DNA of 64,000 bases from Nocardia abscessus (GTDB lineage Bacteria > Actinomycetota > Actinomycetes > Mycobacteriales > Mycobacteriaceae). The translations under genes were made by a program, and so were the position numbers. A model generated the notes under the pieces. The model did no database searches, was not told where the DNA came from, and was given only the letters and a program-made list of their open reading frames with translations. The stretch covers positions 62,001 to 126,000 of the forward strand of contig NZ_JADLQO010000014.1 in assembly GCF_015477775.1 (NCBI RefSeq). Direction: 5' to 3'. Positions 8,132 to 20,700 of the stretch are shown here, piece after piece (positions within the stretch are counted from its first letter, which is position 1; each line of letters opens with the position of its first letter).

Positions 8132-8353
8132 TCAGCGGAAGATCTTGAGCAGCACCAGCCCGACGAACAGGGCGGCGGCGCCGATCAGGCTGTACTTCAC
8201 CTTCGGCTCGTTCAGCTTCGCGACCACGATGTGCTTGGTGTCGTCCGCGATGCGATGCGGGTCCGCGCGTACCGCGAGTTCGTCGAGCGTGCTCGCCAGC
8301 CGAGTGCGGGCGGCCTCGATCTCCTGCTCGATCCGCTCGGTATCCCTTGCCAC
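8132..8353 (-). CDS. DUF3618 small membrane protein
   Basis: 73 residues from GTG at 8353, which has AGGAGGG about eight bases upstream. An amphipathic N-terminal helix (DTERIEQEIEAARTRLASTL) is the DUF3618 hallmark. A C-terminal transmembrane helix (SLIGAAALFVGLVLLKIF) ends the protein. An ATG 13 codons upstream is in frame but lacks a ribosome binding site. M. tuberculosis has a similar small protein next to bcp (Rv2520c). It is divergent from bcp. Function unknown; a membrane-associated coiled-coil is likely. Confidence 0.85.
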   Translation of the reverse strand: MARDTERIEQEIEAARTRLASTLDELAVRADPHRIADDTKHIVVAKLNEPKVKYSLIGAAALFVGLVLLKIFR

Positions 8354-8519
8354 GTTCCACCCTCCTGTTGTCGATTGCCGCACCTGGGGCACGAAGCACG
8401 CCGCATGCTCGGCCGTTCGTGGAGCGCCCAGGGCTCGCGGACGAGTCTATCCGCCCCCGCGCCGCGTTATCCGGCCGCGCGAGGATCTCCGGTCGCGACG
8501 TTCGGATACCGTGCTGGAG

Positions 8520-8993
8520 GTGACCACCACCCAACGACTCGCCCCCGGCGACACCGCCCCTGACTTCACGCTTTCCGACGCCGACGGCAAGGACGTCTCG
8601 CTGTCGGACTACCGCGGACGCAAGGTGATCGTGTACTTCTACCCTGCCGCGAGCACGCCCGGTTGCACCAAGCAAGCCTGCGACTTCCGCGACAACCTGG
8701 CCGACCTGGACGGCGCGGGCATCGACGTCGTCGGCATCTCGCCGGACAAGCCCGCCAAGCTGGCCAAGTTCCGGGACGCCGAGCAGTTGACCTTCCCGCT
8801 GCTGTCGGATCCCGACCGCGCCGTGCTCACGGCGTGGGGCGCGTACGGCGAGAAGACGATGTACGGCAAGACCGTCGTCGGCGTCATCCGCTCTACCTTC
8901 CTGGTGGACGAAGCGGGCAAGATCGCCGTCGCGCAGTACAACGTCCGCGCCACCGGCCACGTCGCCAAGTTGCGCCGCGACCTGTCGGTGTAA
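8520..8993 (+). CDS. bcp: Thioredoxin-dependent peroxiredoxin
   Basis: Reduces hydrogen peroxide and organic peroxides in the cytosol using thioredoxin. 157 residues. STPGCTKQACDFRDN holds the peroxidatic Cys, with the resolving Cys five residues later, the atypical 2-Cys BCP/PrxQ arrangement. The C-terminus IRSTFLVDEAGKI is also conserved. GTG at 8520 (VTTTQRLAPGD) matches the mycobacterial N-terminus; GTG at 8511 is possible. It stands where bcp (Rv2521) stands in M. tuberculosis, between the DUF3618 gene and the acpS-fas pair. Confidence 0.95.
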   Translation: MTTTQRLAPGDTAPDFTLSDADGKDVSLSDYRGRKVIVYFYPAASTPGCTKQACDFRDNLADLDGAGIDVVGISPDKPAKLAKFRDAEQLTFPLLSDPDRAVLTAWGAYGEKTMYGKTVVGVIRSTFLVDEAGKIAVAQYNVRATGHVAKLRRDLSV

Positions 8994-9010
8994 CCCGCGG
9001 GCAGCGAAAA

Positions 9011-9035
9011 GCCCGGCGCCGCAGCGGCGCCGGGC
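9011..9035. terminator. GC-rich hairpin between convergent genes
   Basis: GCCCGGCGCCG pairs perfectly with CGGCGCCGGGC around a CAG loop. There is no T-tract. Between the ends of bcp and the convergent hypothetical gene it probably acts as a shared terminator. Confidence 0.6.
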
Positions 9036-9061
9036 CGAGTTCGGGAGCCCGCTCGGGTAGC

Positions 9062-10285
9062 TCAGCTCTGCCACACCTGCTGGGCGGCCCATTGCGCCAT
9101 CAAGCGGAGATGCTCGTCCCACCAATCCGCGGCTTCCGGGGTGAACGCGGCGGGCGGCGGGGTCTCACCGGGGAAGAGCAGCGCTCCGTCGGGCGCGCCC
9201 ACCTTGCTTTCGGCCGGGATCCCGGTGCCCGGCACCAGCGGCGCGGGCGCGCTCGTCTCCGCCTCGTTCGCAGCGTCGACGGGCACCAGCGGCAGCGGGC
9301 GATTGCGCGCGGCGGCGCCCCAGCGTTGTTCCGGGAACTGCGCTCCGGTCGTGCCGGAGTCGAGTGGTCCGTCGAACGAACCGTGTGCCCCGGCGCCCCC
9401 CGCATGGACCGGCTCCCCCGGATGGACCGCACCGGCGCTCTCGATACGGCCGTCCGCCACGACGACGGTCGGCATCGGCGACGAGGAATCGTTGAGCAGA
9501 TAGCTCCCCCCGACGACCATTCCGCTGGCCAGCACACCGGCCGCGGCGAACACCGCGACTCCGCCGCGCGCCCGGTACGGCTCGCTCACCGGCTCGGCGC
9601 AGCCGTCCTGCTCGAGTCGCGCACTCAACGCCGCACCCGCGGCGGACGCGAAAGCGCCCACCGTGCACGGGATCACCGGCGCCCCGAAGTCCTCCAACGC
9701 CTTCAGCACCGCCGGGCCGGCGCCCGCCGAGCCGATCAGTGCCACCGCGTCCGGCCGGGCGGCGGCCGCCTCCAGCTGATCCCACGCCGCCGCCACGCCC
9801 ATGCCGAGCGAGCGCGGCGTCGCGCGCCCCGCCTGCCCCACCGCGGCGAGCACTCGGCGGCGGCCGCGATCGACCAGGGTGAACGCCTGGTAGCCGGGCA
9901 CCACCTCGCAGATCAGCAGGTTGTCGTAGGCGTCGAGCCACGTCATCATGCTCGCCGCGCTCAGGTGGGCCGATTTCGCCGAGACCATCGAGGCGCTGTG
10001 CCACGGACCGGTCGCCAACCGGGTCACGATGGCGCGCCGCTCGGCGGCGTCCCGGTAGGCGACCGCCACGCCGCCGATCTCCCGGTCCGAGCCGAGGCCC
10101 GCGGCCAGGGTGTCCAGCACGGTCTCGACCGCCGCGGCCACCTCCGCCTTGCCGTCACCGTCCGTTCGTTCCACCCGACGCAGCAGCACGCGGTCGGCCA
10201 GCTTCTCGCCGTCCGCGAGCGCCACCGCGTGCACGGCGCCGCGTTCGGTGGAAACGCCGAGAGTCACCACAGATTCAGCTACCAC
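9062..10285 (-). CDS. Hypothetical protein with one membrane segment (DUF7159-like)
   Basis: 407 residues. Residues 5-220 resemble an actin/Hsp70-like (ASKHA) fold: the start VVTLGVSTERGAVHAVAL looks like a phosphate-binding beta-hairpin, with DAVALIGSAGAG further on. A single hydrophobic helix lies near residue 245 (GVAVFAAAGVLASGMVVGG). It is followed by a Pro/Gly/Ala-rich extracytoplasmic tail. This layout is seen in actinobacterial proteins annotated DUF7159; that assignment is from memory and moderate. M. tuberculosis Rv2522c occupies the same place but I cannot confirm homology. Function unknown. Confidence 0.75.
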   Translation of the reverse strand: MVAESVVTLGVSTERGAVHAVALADGEKLADRVLLRRVERTDGDGKAEVAAAVETVLDTLAAGLGSDREIGGVAVAYRDAAERRAIVTRLATGPWHSASMVSAKSAHLSAASMMTWLDAYDNLLICEVVPGYQAFTLVDRGRRRVLAAVGQAGRATPRSLGMGVAAAWDQLEAAAARPDAVALIGSAGAGPAVLKALEDFGAPVIPCTVGAFASAAGAALSARLEQDGCAEPVSEPYRARGGVAVFAAAGVLASGMVVGGSYLLNDSSSPMPTVVVADGRIESAGAVHPGEPVHAGGAGAHGSFDGPLDSGTTGAQFPEQRWGAAARNRPLPLVPVDAANEAETSAPAPLVPGTGIPAESKVGAPDGALLFPGETPPPAAFTPEAADWWDEHLRLMAQWAAQQVWQS

Positions 10286-10504
10286 TGATCACGCCTTCCC
10301 TCTGCGCATTGACCGAGCTCACGGACTTGCCGAAAGCCATGAGCCCCATGGATTCCCCTGCTCGGAACACACGTCGCGATGCACGCGCGCTCGGTAAGTG
10401 TTCGGCACCACATCGGTTACGGATGGGTAGCGGAAATCCAGCCGCCTGGACTCGAACGACGGATGCGCGTATCGCACGCGTGTCCCTACCGTTAGCCTGG
10501 ATGC

Positions 10505-11203
10505 GTGGAAGTACGCGCGGAGGCCAGGTCGAAGCACCGTCTGGACCCTGCGTTGGAGCTGCAGGACGACCCACAGGAGCTCATGCCGCGACGCCGGCCG
10601 ACGCAGGAACGCAGCAAACGAAAGTTCGACGCCTTACTCCAGGCGTCCAGGGAACTGCTCGTCGAGGTCGGGTTCGAGTCGTTCACCTGTGAGGAGGTGG
10701 CGGCCAGGGCCGAGGTGCCGATCGGCACGCTGTATCAGTTCTTCGCCAACAAGTACGTCATCGTCTGTGAGCTGAATCGTCAAGACCTGGTTGCCGTTTC
10801 CCAGGAGCTGGCCGACTTCCACGGCGAGATCCCGTCGCTGGACTGGCTGCGGCACATGAACCAGTTCGTCGACCACCTGGCCAACCTCTGGATGACCGAC
10901 CCGTCCCGGCGGGAAGTGTGGCTCGCCATGCAGTCCACCCCGTCCACCCGGGCCACCGGCGCGATCCACGAGAAGCAGTTCGCCGAGGTCGTGTCGCAGA
11001 TGCTGCGGCCGCTCACCCCGCGCACCCCCCGGGTCCGGCGCACCATGATGGCCGAAGTGCTGGTGCATGTGGTCTATTCGATGCTCAATTTCTCGGTGCA
11101 GGACGAGCAGAGCAGCGCCGAAGCGGTCGCCGAACTCAAGCGGCTGATGGTCGCCTACCTGCTCGTCGCGGAGAAGGAATCGCGCACCGGCAGCGAGCGA
11201 TAG
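10505..11203 (+). CDS. TetR-family regulator next to acpS-fas
   Basis: 232 residues from GTG. A basic linker precedes the HTH: FDALLQASRELL, then FTCEEVAARAEVPIGTLYQFF at about residues 60-80. The ligand-binding domain follows. TAGCCT (10494-10499) lies five bases before GTG 10505, which suggests a leaderless transcript. ATG 10583 with CAGGAG four bases upstream is a good alternative start giving 206 residues. The gene is convergent with acpS and close to fas. By sequence it is not obviously the mycobacterial fas activator FasR, so control of fas is only a guess from location. Confidence 0.85.
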   Translation: MEVRAEARSKHRLDPALELQDDPQELMPRRRPTQERSKRKFDALLQASRELLVEVGFESFTCEEVAARAEVPIGTLYQFFANKYVIVCELNRQDLVAVSQELADFHGEIPSLDWLRHMNQFVDHLANLWMTDPSRREVWLAMQSTPSTRATGAIHEKQFAEVVSQMLRPLTPRTPRVRRTMMAEVLVHVVYSMLNFSVQDEQSSAEAVAELKRLMVAYLLVAEKESRTGSER

Positions 11204-11240
11204 CGGGTGGTCCCGGCGGGAACCGGGACCACCGCGCGGC

Positions 11241-11678
11241 TCAGCCCGCGCTGTCGCGGCCTTCGATGAGGTCGGCCAGCTCGCCCGGGTCCTCGAGCAC
11301 CACCATCGCGGCGGCGGTGTCGCCGTCGTGCGTCAGCGACAGGTGAACCCGGACCCGGGGCAGGAACTCGGCGGCCAGGCCGTGCAGCTTGATGCTCGGC
11401 CTGCCCCACGCGTCGTTGACCACCTCGATCAGCGGATAGGGGTTGTCCCCGATCTGCGGGCGGCGGGCGAACCGCGACGATGCCCAGGCTTTGAGCACCG
11501 CCTCCTTCGCCGCCCACCGCGCCGCGTAGCTGCGCGCCGGATCGGTTCCCTTGCTCTGGCAGTAGCGCCGCTCACCCGCGGTGAAGCTTTCCCGGAGCAT
11601 GGTGGTTCCGGCACGTTCGAGCTGTTCGGCGAAATCGGAGATGGTCACCAAGTCCAAGCCGATACCGAGGATCGTCAT
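11241..11678 (-). CDS. acpS: Holo-[acyl-carrier-protein] synthase
   Basis: Transfers 4'-phosphopantetheine from CoA to a serine of the acyl carrier domain. Here the obvious partner is the ACP domain of the adjacent Fas I. 145 residues. The hallmarks are GIGLDLVTISDFAE near the start and the YAARWAAKEAVLKAW signature with its metal-binding Glu. The C-terminal LSLTHDGDTAAAMVVLE is also conserved. It lies just downstream of fas on the same strand (~75 bp), as in mycobacteria, so cotranscription is likely. Confidence 0.96.
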   Translation of the reverse strand: MTILGIGLDLVTISDFAEQLERAGTTMLRESFTAGERRYCQSKGTDPARSYAARWAAKEAVLKAWASSRFARRPQIGDNPYPLIEVVNDAWGRPSIKLHGLAAEFLPRVRVHLSLTHDGDTAAAMVVLEDPGELADLIEGRDSAG

Positions 11679-11754
11679 AGGCGGGCAGCCTACGACCTAC
11701 TCGGCGAGCCCGTGCGCGAACCCGGCGCGACGGGTTGCCCCGCCGCGCTACCGG

Positions 11755-14700
11755 TTACGCGCATCCCGGGCCGTTCGCCCGGTACGCGCCGTCGTGCGCC
11801 AGGCGCGCCTCTTGCGAGAGCAGCACGTCGGCCTCCAGCTGCCGGGCCCGCCCGGACGGCGTGCCTTCCCCGCCGAGCCTGCGGTCCGCCGGACGCTCGT
11901 ACAGCGGCGCGCCGCCGCACATGGCCTCCACGAACCGCTGGCGGCCGCTCAGCTGACGCTCCTGCGCCCTGCGCTGGTACTCGTCACGCCGCCCCGGCTC
12001 GATGGCCTGGATGAACGCCTGCGGGTGCACGACCGCCAGCAGACCGTTCACATGGCCGAAGCCGAGCGAGGTGACCAGACCGGCCTTCAGCGGAAGCCGA
12101 TCGCCCAGCCGCAGCGCTTCACGCAGCCACACCAGGTGCGGGTACGGCCGCATCTTCTCGTCGACGCAGTCGAGGCTGCGGTTGGGCGGGATGACGCCCT
12201 GCTCGAGCACCTGGCACAGGCCGATCAGCTGGAAGGCCGCCGCACCACCCTTCGCGTGCCCGGTGAGGGACTTCTGCGACACGACGAACAGCGGAGCGCC
12301 GTCCGAGCGTCCGATGGCCGTGGCGAGGCGCTCGTGCAGCTCGGACTCGTTCGGGTCGTTGGCGGCCGTCGAGGTGTCGTGCTTGGACACCACCGCGATC
12401 TCGTCCGGGGTCACGCCGAGCTTGCGCAGTTCGACCGCCAGCCTGGACTCGGTCCCGCCGCGACCCGCACCCAGCGCACCCAGGCCCGGAGCCGGGATGG
12501 AGGTGTGCACGCCGTCCGCGAAGGACTGGGCGTAGGCCACCACGCCGAGCACCGGCAGGCCCATCTCCAGCGCGACGCTGCCGCGCGCCAGCAGCACCGT
12601 TCCGCCGCCCTGCGATTCGACGAACCCGCCGCGACGGCGGTCGTTGGCGCGGGAGAAGTACCGGTCGCTGATGCCCTTGGCGCTCATGGCCGCCGAATCC
12701 GCGGTGGCGGACATGTCGCCGAAGCCCACGATGCCCTCGATGCCGAGATCGTCGTAACCGCCGGCCACGACCAGATCGGCCTTGCCGAGCCGGATCTTGT
12801 CGACGCCCTCTTCGACCGACACCGCGGCGGTGGCGCAGGCCGCCACCGGATGCACCATCGCGCCGTAGCTGCCGACGTAGGACTGCACCACGTGCGCCAG
12901 CGCCACGTTCGGCAGCGCCTCCTGCAGGATGTCGTTCGGGCGCGACTCGCCGAGCAGGTTGTCGATGTACAGCGAGCGCATCGAGGACATGCCGCCCATG
13001 CCGGTGCCCTGCGTGTTGGCCACCAGCGAGGGGTGCACCCAGCTCATCAGCTCCGCGGGACTGAAGCCGGAGCCGATGAACGCGTCCACCGTGCACACGA
13101 TGTTCCACAGCGCGACCCGGTCCACCGAGCCGGCCATATCGGGCGAGATGCCCCAGATGGTGGGGTCCCAGCCGGTCGGGATCTGGCCGCCGACGGTGCG
13201 CGACAGCTTGGCCCGGCGCGGCACGCGGATCTCGGTGCCTGCCTTGCGCGTCACGGTCCAGTCGCCGGAATCGGCGACCGGCGTGATGACGGTGTGCTCC
13301 GGATCGGCGGCGTGGAAGGCGCGGGCCTCGGCCTCGCCGCCCACCGTGAACGACAGATCCTGGTCGAGGAAGACCGAGGTCATCAGGGGCGCCGAGTTGT
13401 CGGTCATGGCGCCGTCGTCTTCGTAGCGGCGCACACCGCAGCGGGCGACCACCGCGTCGTGGTAGCGCTCGGCCAGCTCGTGCTCCGGTACGTAGTCGCC
13501 GGAGTCGGTGTCGTACCAGCCCGGCTTCGGGTCGTTCTCCCAGGCGACCATGCCGGTGGTCCAGGCCAGCTCCAGCACGCCCGCCGCCGACAGCTCGTCG
13601 GAGACCTCCATCTCGAAGCGGGTGCGCGCCGAGCCGTACGGCCCGAGCTCGCCCGCGCCGACGATGACCACCATGTCGGCCGGATCGGCGGTCACCTCGC
13701 CCCACTCGGGCACCGGAAGCGCGGAGGTCACCGTCGGCGGCGCGGGCAGCGCGGCGATCGTGCGACCCGTGTCGGCGTCGGCGTCGGTCTGCGCCTCCGC
13801 CTGCTCCGCGGCCTGCTTGGCCAGCTCGGGCAGGTCCAGCTTGGCCCTGGCCAATCCGCCGGTCAGGTCGATCTGCTGCGGGCCGCTCGCGGTCACCTGA
13901 CGTGCCCGCGAAGTGCACCACTTGAGCAGTTCGGCGGCCATCTCGGCGGTGGACCAGGTCTGCACGCCCGCCTTCTCGACCGCCTCGACCATCGGGTCGT
14001 TGTGGCCCATCAGGCCGGTGCCGCGCACCCAGCCGATCAGCGCGTGCACCAGGGTGACCCGGGTCGACCACGACTTCTCGGCCCGCCACTTGGCGACCAC
14101 CGCGTCCAGCGCGGCCTTCGACTCGCCGTAGGCGCCGTCGCCGCCGAACATGCCGCGGTTGGGCGAACCCGGGAGCACCACATGCAGTTTCGCGTCCACG
14201 TCGTGATCGGCGCCCAGCTTGGACAGTCCGCCGATCAGCCGCTCGACCGACCAGAGCAGCACTCGCATTTCCATTTCGGCGCGAGCGCCCGCGTCGGCGA
14301 GGTCACCGGCCACCCGCGGCGCCGCGAACGGCAGCAGCAGCGTCGGCGTCATCGCGTCCTTGATCTTGATCTTCGCCCCGCCCGCGCTGTCGACCTGCTC
14401 GGTGCCGATCCAGTCGATCAACGCGTCGACGTCCTGGTAGGACGCCATGTTGGCGGGCACGACCCACAGGGCCGCGCCGTGGCGGGCGTTGTCCCGGTAC
14501 AGCTTCCGGTAGAAGGCGAGGCGTTCGTCGTTCAGCGCCGAGGTGGTCACCACCACCGTGGCGCCGCCGCTGAGCAGGATGCCGGTCGCCGCCGCGGCGA
14601 TGGATCCCTTGCTGGCGCCGGTGATCACCGCGATGTCCGAGGACCACAGGCCCGGCTCGTCGACGCTCAGCGCCGCCTCGGCGATGCGCTCGTACAGCCC

Positions 14701-17700
14701 GGCGAGCACCGAACGGGCCTCGTGCATCGCCCGCTGCCGCCACCAGTTCGCCTGTGCGGCAACGGCTTCGCCTGCCCCGAGGAAACCGGTGACCGGTCCG
14801 TTCGCGCTGCCCGCGTCGTCGGCCAGCCACAGCCGGGCCAGATCCTCGCGCGCCGTGGCCCACCGGTCGTCCAGCAGCACCGCCTTGCGCGCGTCGAACG
14901 CGGGCGCGACCAAACGCGGCCAGTCCGAACCCAGTTCGGCCGACACCAGATCGACCAGGGAGTCCTCGGACGCCTCCGGCGCGGAGACCCGCTCGGACAG
15001 GCCGAGCTGTTCGAGCACGACGCGCGCGGCCGTGGCCAGCACGCCGTCGCGTCCGGTGATCTGCTCGGTGAACTCCCCCAGCGCGGCGGCGTCGACGGTC
15101 GCACCGCCACCGCCGCCCGCCGAGGGCAGCGACACCGCGACACCGCGGCGGGCCGCGACGGCCTGCACGGCGGCGTCGATGGCCGCGTCGACCGAGGCGG
15201 CGTCGCCCAGCGCGCCGGAGACCAGCCCGCCCAGGTCACCGCCCCGCACGCTGGCGCCTTCCCTGGTGCCCAGCGACACCTCGGCCGTCACGTGGCTGGC
15301 CCAGCCGTCCCCGAGTTCCCAGACCTTCTTCACCCGATCGGCGATGGCGGCGGGACGCTTACCGGACGGACCGAAGACCTTGCGCAGATGATCGCCGATC
15401 GCGTCGGTGAGCACCGTGCCGAAGGGACGGTAGGTGCGAGCCAGCCGCTCCACCGTCGCGGACAGCGCGCCCATGTCGGCGTCGGCCGCGCCGTCGATCG
15501 CGCCGAGCGACAGCTCGGAGCCGAGGTCGACCAGCAGCTGGTTGCGCCGGGAGGACACACCGTCACACAGGCCCTCGATGGTGTCCACCGGGCCGATCTG
15601 GTCCAGCCGCAGCTTCGTCCACAGCGCGATCAGCACGCGGGTGGCGTCGGCGGCGGTGAACGCGATGTCATCCGGACGCGGGCCGCCCGAGCTCGGAGCG
15701 GGCGCGGCGACCGGAGCGGCGGCCACGGCCGCTGCCGCAGGCGCGGTGGCGGCCGGCTCCTCCATGGGCTCGTCGACGGGCGCGGGATCGGTGTCGGTCG
15801 CGTAGACGATCGCCGCCTCGCGCTCGATGTTGAGCACCTCGACCGTTGCGCCGCTGAACGCGGGCAGCTTCAGCGTCTGGGAGGCCAGGTTGGCCACCGT
15901 CGGCGTCGCACCGAGACCGATCTCGACGAACCGCTCGATGCCGAGTCCGCCGTGCATGGGGTCGGTGAACAGCAGGTCCTGCGTCTCGATCCAGCGCACC
16001 GGGCTGGCGAATTGCCAGGCGAGCAGCTCGATCAGCACCACGCGGCACAGCTCGGTCGGGCGGGCCGCCCAGCTGTCGAAGTCGGCCAGCACGTCCGCGA
16101 GCGGTTCGGACGGCACCAGGTCCGCGATCTCCTGGACGAACGCCCGCTCGAGCGAGAACAGCCTGGGCACCAGGTTCGGGATGTAGCGGCCGACCAGCAC
16201 CTCCGGGCGCAGGTCCACCGGCAGCAGCTGTTCGAGCTTCTGCCGGAACTCCGGAACGCCCTTGCGCAGCACCGTCGAGTGGAACGGCACGTCGATGCCG
16301 GGAACCAGGATGAACGCCCGCTTGCCGCCGAATTCGGCACGGCGACGGTCGATCTCCTCCTCCAGCGCGTCCAACCCGGCCACCGTGCCCGCGATCGCGT
16401 ACTGCGAACCGCGCAGGTTCAGGTTGACCACCTCGAGGAACTCCCCGACCCGATCACCGACCTCCTTGACGAAGTCGACGACCTCGCCGTCGGGCAGCCC
16501 GATCTGCGAGGGCCGGATCGCGGCCATCCGGTAGTCGCTGCGTCCCTGCGAATCACGCGGCACCAGTTCGTGCATCGCGGAACCGCGCTGGAACACGACC
16601 TCGAGCACCGCCTCGAGCGGAAGCACTCCGGCGACGGCGGCGAGCGCGTTGTACTCGCCCACCGAGTGGCCGGCGAGCAGCGCGTCCTCGACGAACGCGC
16701 CGGCCTCGCGCAGTTCCGCCACCTGGGCGACACCGAGAGTCGCCATCGCGACCTGGGTGAACTGGGTCAGGTGCAGCACACCGTCGGGGTGCCGGTGCTC
16801 GACGCCCCGCGCCTTCAGGTAGGTCGGGTTGTCGCGCACCACGGCCAGGATCGAGAAGCCGAGCGCGGCACGGGTGTGCTTGTCCGCGCGCTCCCAGATC
16901 TCCTTGGCCGCCTTCGACCGGGAGCGAGCGTCCAGCCCCATCCCCTTGCGCTGAATGCCCTGTCCGGGGAAGGCGTACACGGTCTTCGGCGCCGCGGTGC
17001 GACCGGTCGCGGTCATCACCAGTTCGCCTTCGGTGCGGCAGGAGACCTCGACGATCTCGCTGCCCGCGTCGACCGCGACGCGCTCGACGCGCACATCGAT
17101 CGACGCGCCGGGGCGGACCATGCCGAGGAAGCGGGTGGTCCACGCGGTCACCGTCCGCGCGGGCACCGAGCCGGCCGGATCGACCGCCGACACGACGTGC
17201 TGCGCGGCGGCCGACAGCCACATGCCGTGCACGATCGGGCTGCCGAGCCCGGCGAGCTTCGCGGCGGAATCGCTGGTGTGAATGGGGTTGTGGTCACCGG
17301 AGACGGTGGCGAAGGCGTGCATGGTGCGCGGAGCCACGATCGTGACATCGCGGCGGCGCCTGCGCGGAGTGTCGGTGGCCGCGTCGGACACCGTGCCCCC
17401 GGCGCGCGGCGGATCGGTGAGTTCGCCGGTGCCGTTGCGTCCGCGGATCGCGAACCGCTCGGTGAGCGTGGCCAGCACCGGCATCGACATCCCGGTCTCG
17501 GGCTTGTCCAGCATGGCGGTGATCCGCACGTGCACCTCGACGACGCGGCCGAGGTCGGTGTCGAGGGTCTCCCCGGCCTCCGCGCGCACCGCGAGCACGC
17601 TGGTCTCGGCGGGCAGGTCGGCGGCGATGTGCACCTGATGGTCCAGGTGGACCAGGTCGAGCATGCCCTCGATGACGCTCTCGCCCTTGGCGGTGCGGGT

Positions 17701-20700
17701 CGCGCCGAGCACCGCGAACACGGCGGGCCAGCAGGCGCCGACCAGCACGTCGGGCACGGTTCGGCCGAGCGTGCTCAGCGTGGTGGGCAGGCCGGAGCCG
17801 GTGACGCCCGCGTGATCGGCGATCAGGTCCGGCGTCCAGGCCAGGTTCACGTGCGCGACCTTGCCCTTGACCTCCGGAAGATCCTGACCCGCTGCGACCG
17901 CGAGCAGCGCGGCCATGGCCTCGTGCGCGTCGGCCTCGGTGACGACCGGGGCGCCGCCGTTGTGGACCGAGGTCGGCACGGTGATCCGGATGCGCACCGC
18001 GTTGCCCGCCAGCAGCGGAACGGTCAACTCCAGGTAGGCGTGCTCCGGCTCGGGGCCGGTGGTCTCGACCAGCGTCGCGCCGCTGGGCGGATGCACCGCT
18101 CCCTTGCCGTCGACGACCCATTCGGACAGATCGCCGAGCCGGTGCACCGGGCTGATCGTGGTGCGGCCCGCCCACTGGACGTCGGGCGCGGCGAGGACGG
18201 CGTCGATCGGGCCGCTGGTGACGCCCGCCGTGCGGCGCGCGTCCACCGCGGCGGGCACCACGCCCGCGCGCACCAGCGAGTACGCCGTGTCCTGTTCGAA
18301 GCGGTCGAGCAGCTCGCCGACCGGCTCGTCCACCCGCGTGATGCCCGCGACCGAGACGGTGCCGGGGATGACGCACACCTGATCGGCCGAGTAGCGCGGA
18401 TCGTGCGCCTGCCACAGCGAGTCCGAGCGCCACCAGCGGCGCACATCGGCGTCCACGACCGGCACGAAGTTCACCGGCTTGCCCGGGGTCTTGCACAGCG
18501 CCACGAAGAACGGCACATCCGCCGGATGCAGCAGGGTCTGCTCCGCCGCAGGGTAGGCGTCCTTGAGGGTGCACAGCGCGGCGACCGGGTCCTCGAAGTC
18601 CTCGTCGCTGGCGAACAGCGTGGGGATCTCGCCGCGGTCGGCTGGATGCAGCCGAGATTCGGTGCGGCGCATCATCTCCGCGAACCGGTCGCGCCAGGTG
18701 ATGTCCAGCCACACCGAGCTGGTCGCCTCCGCGATCGCGTCGCCCAGGTCGCTGCCGCAGTCGAAGTCCTTGCGCCGGTCCAGCCCGACCGCGAGCTCGA
18801 CGTAGCGCTCCAGCCAGTCCTGGTAGGTCATGGTGACCAGGTCACCGAAGTACGGCTTCGCGGTGGCGTTCAGCGCCGCGATGATCTCCGCACGGCGCGC
18901 CGCGACCGCGTCGGCGTCGCCCGCGACCTCGTCCAGCAGGCGGCCGGTGCGCGAGGCGGCGTTGTCGATCTCGTGGATGTCGGCGCCCAATTGGCTACGG
19001 CCCGAAGCCATCCCGCCGGACGCGGTGCCCGCGCCGACCCAGTCGGGGGTGCCGGGAGTGTCCACCAGCAGTTGCTTGACCTCCGGCGCGGTGGTGGCTT
19101 CCAGCGTGGCCATGGCCGCCGTGCCGACCAGCACACCGTCCAGGGGCATCACGGGGTAGCCGTGCTGCACCGCCCATTGACCGGTGAGGTACTCCGTCGC
19201 CCGTTCGGGGGTTCCGATGCCACCGCCGACGCACACCACCACGTTGGCGCGGTTGCGCAGCTCGGCGTAGGTGGCCAGCAGCAGATCGTCCAGGTCCTCC
19301 CACGAGTGGTGCCCACCGGCCTTGCCGCCCTCGATGTGCATGATCACCGGGTAGTCCGGAACCTCGTCGGCGATCCGCAGCACGGCCCGGATCTGGGCGA
19401 CCGTGCCCGGCTTGAACGCGACGTGCGCGATGCCCACCTCGGTGAGCTCCTGGATCAGCGCGACGGCTTCCTCCAGCTCCGGAATGCCCGCGGTCACGAT
19501 GACGCCGTCGAACGGGGCGCCCGCCGAGCGCGCCCGCTGCACCAGGCGCTTACCGCCGAGTTGCAGCTTCCACAGGTACGGGTCGAGGAACAACGAGTTG
19601 AACTGCACCGAGCGCCCCGGGTGCAGCAGCTTCTTCAGCTCGGCCACCCGGTCGGCGAAGATCTGCTCGGTCACCTGGCCACCGCCGGCCAGCTCGGCCC
19701 AGTGGCCCGCGTTGGCCGCGGCCGCGACGATCTTCGCGTCGACCGTCGTGGGGGTCATACCCGCGAGCAGGATCGGCGAGCGCCCGGTCAGCTTCGTGAA
19801 AGCGGTCTCGACCACGATGCGCCCGTTGGGCAGCCGCACCGGCTGCGGCGCGAACGCCGACCACGGGGTCGCGGGCTCCGGCGCGGCGCCCGGGGTGAGC
19901 AGGCTGCGCTGACCGGCGCGAGTGGCGGCCGCGACCATGCCCAGGCCGGTGCCCTTCAACGTGCCCGCGGTGACGCGGGACAGCAGATCGCCCGGCCCGA
20001 GGTCCAGGATCCATTGCGCGCCCGCGGATATCACGCTCTCGACGACGTCCACCCAGTCGATCGGGTCGACCAGGATCTCCCGCGCCAGCCGGCCCGCCAG
20101 CTCGGCGTCCAAGCCGCACTGGGTGGCCCAGCTGCTCACCAGATCGACGGTGTCGGCCAGCGCCGGGTGATGGAACGCGACGTCGACCGCCACGTCCTCG
20201 AAGACCGGAGCGAACACTGAGCCACCACGCGTTTTTGCGTCGCGTTCACGCGCCTGCTCGTCGTGGATCCGGGCGCACCGCTGCTGCACCCGCTCCAGCT
20301 GGGCGGGCGGTCCGGACAGCACCGCGCGGCGCCGCCCGTTGCGGATCGAGATCACCACGGACGCGGCCGGATCGACTCCCGCACACACCTCCGCCACCAC
20401 GGCACGCAGCTGCTCGGGATCGACGTTCGACACCGCGGCCATCGGCGAGCGATCACCCACCGGCATCAGCCCGCGCCGCCGTGCCACCAAACCCGCTGCC
20501 GCACCGATCATCTGGGCCACCGCGAGCAGCTCCGCGTCACGAGCGCCACCGGCCTCGACCGCGGCGGCCGCGAGCAGGCCCTGCGAGTGTCCGACGATCG
20601 CGACCGGCGCGTGCTCGGCCGGATCGAGACCCTGTAACCGCAGCGCCCGCACGGCCGCCACCTGGGCCAGCAGCACACCGGGCATGGACACCGCGGCCGA

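Noticed and set aside
10505..11203. Identification of the TetR gene as fasR
   Set aside because: Its sequence does not resemble mycobacterial FasR as I know it; only the location suggests a role in fas control.
11581..20220. A 2,879-codon plus-strand open frame opposite fas
   Set aside because: It is the antisense shadow of the high-GC fas gene; composition is Arg/His/Gly/Val-rich with no domain, and fas itself is certain.
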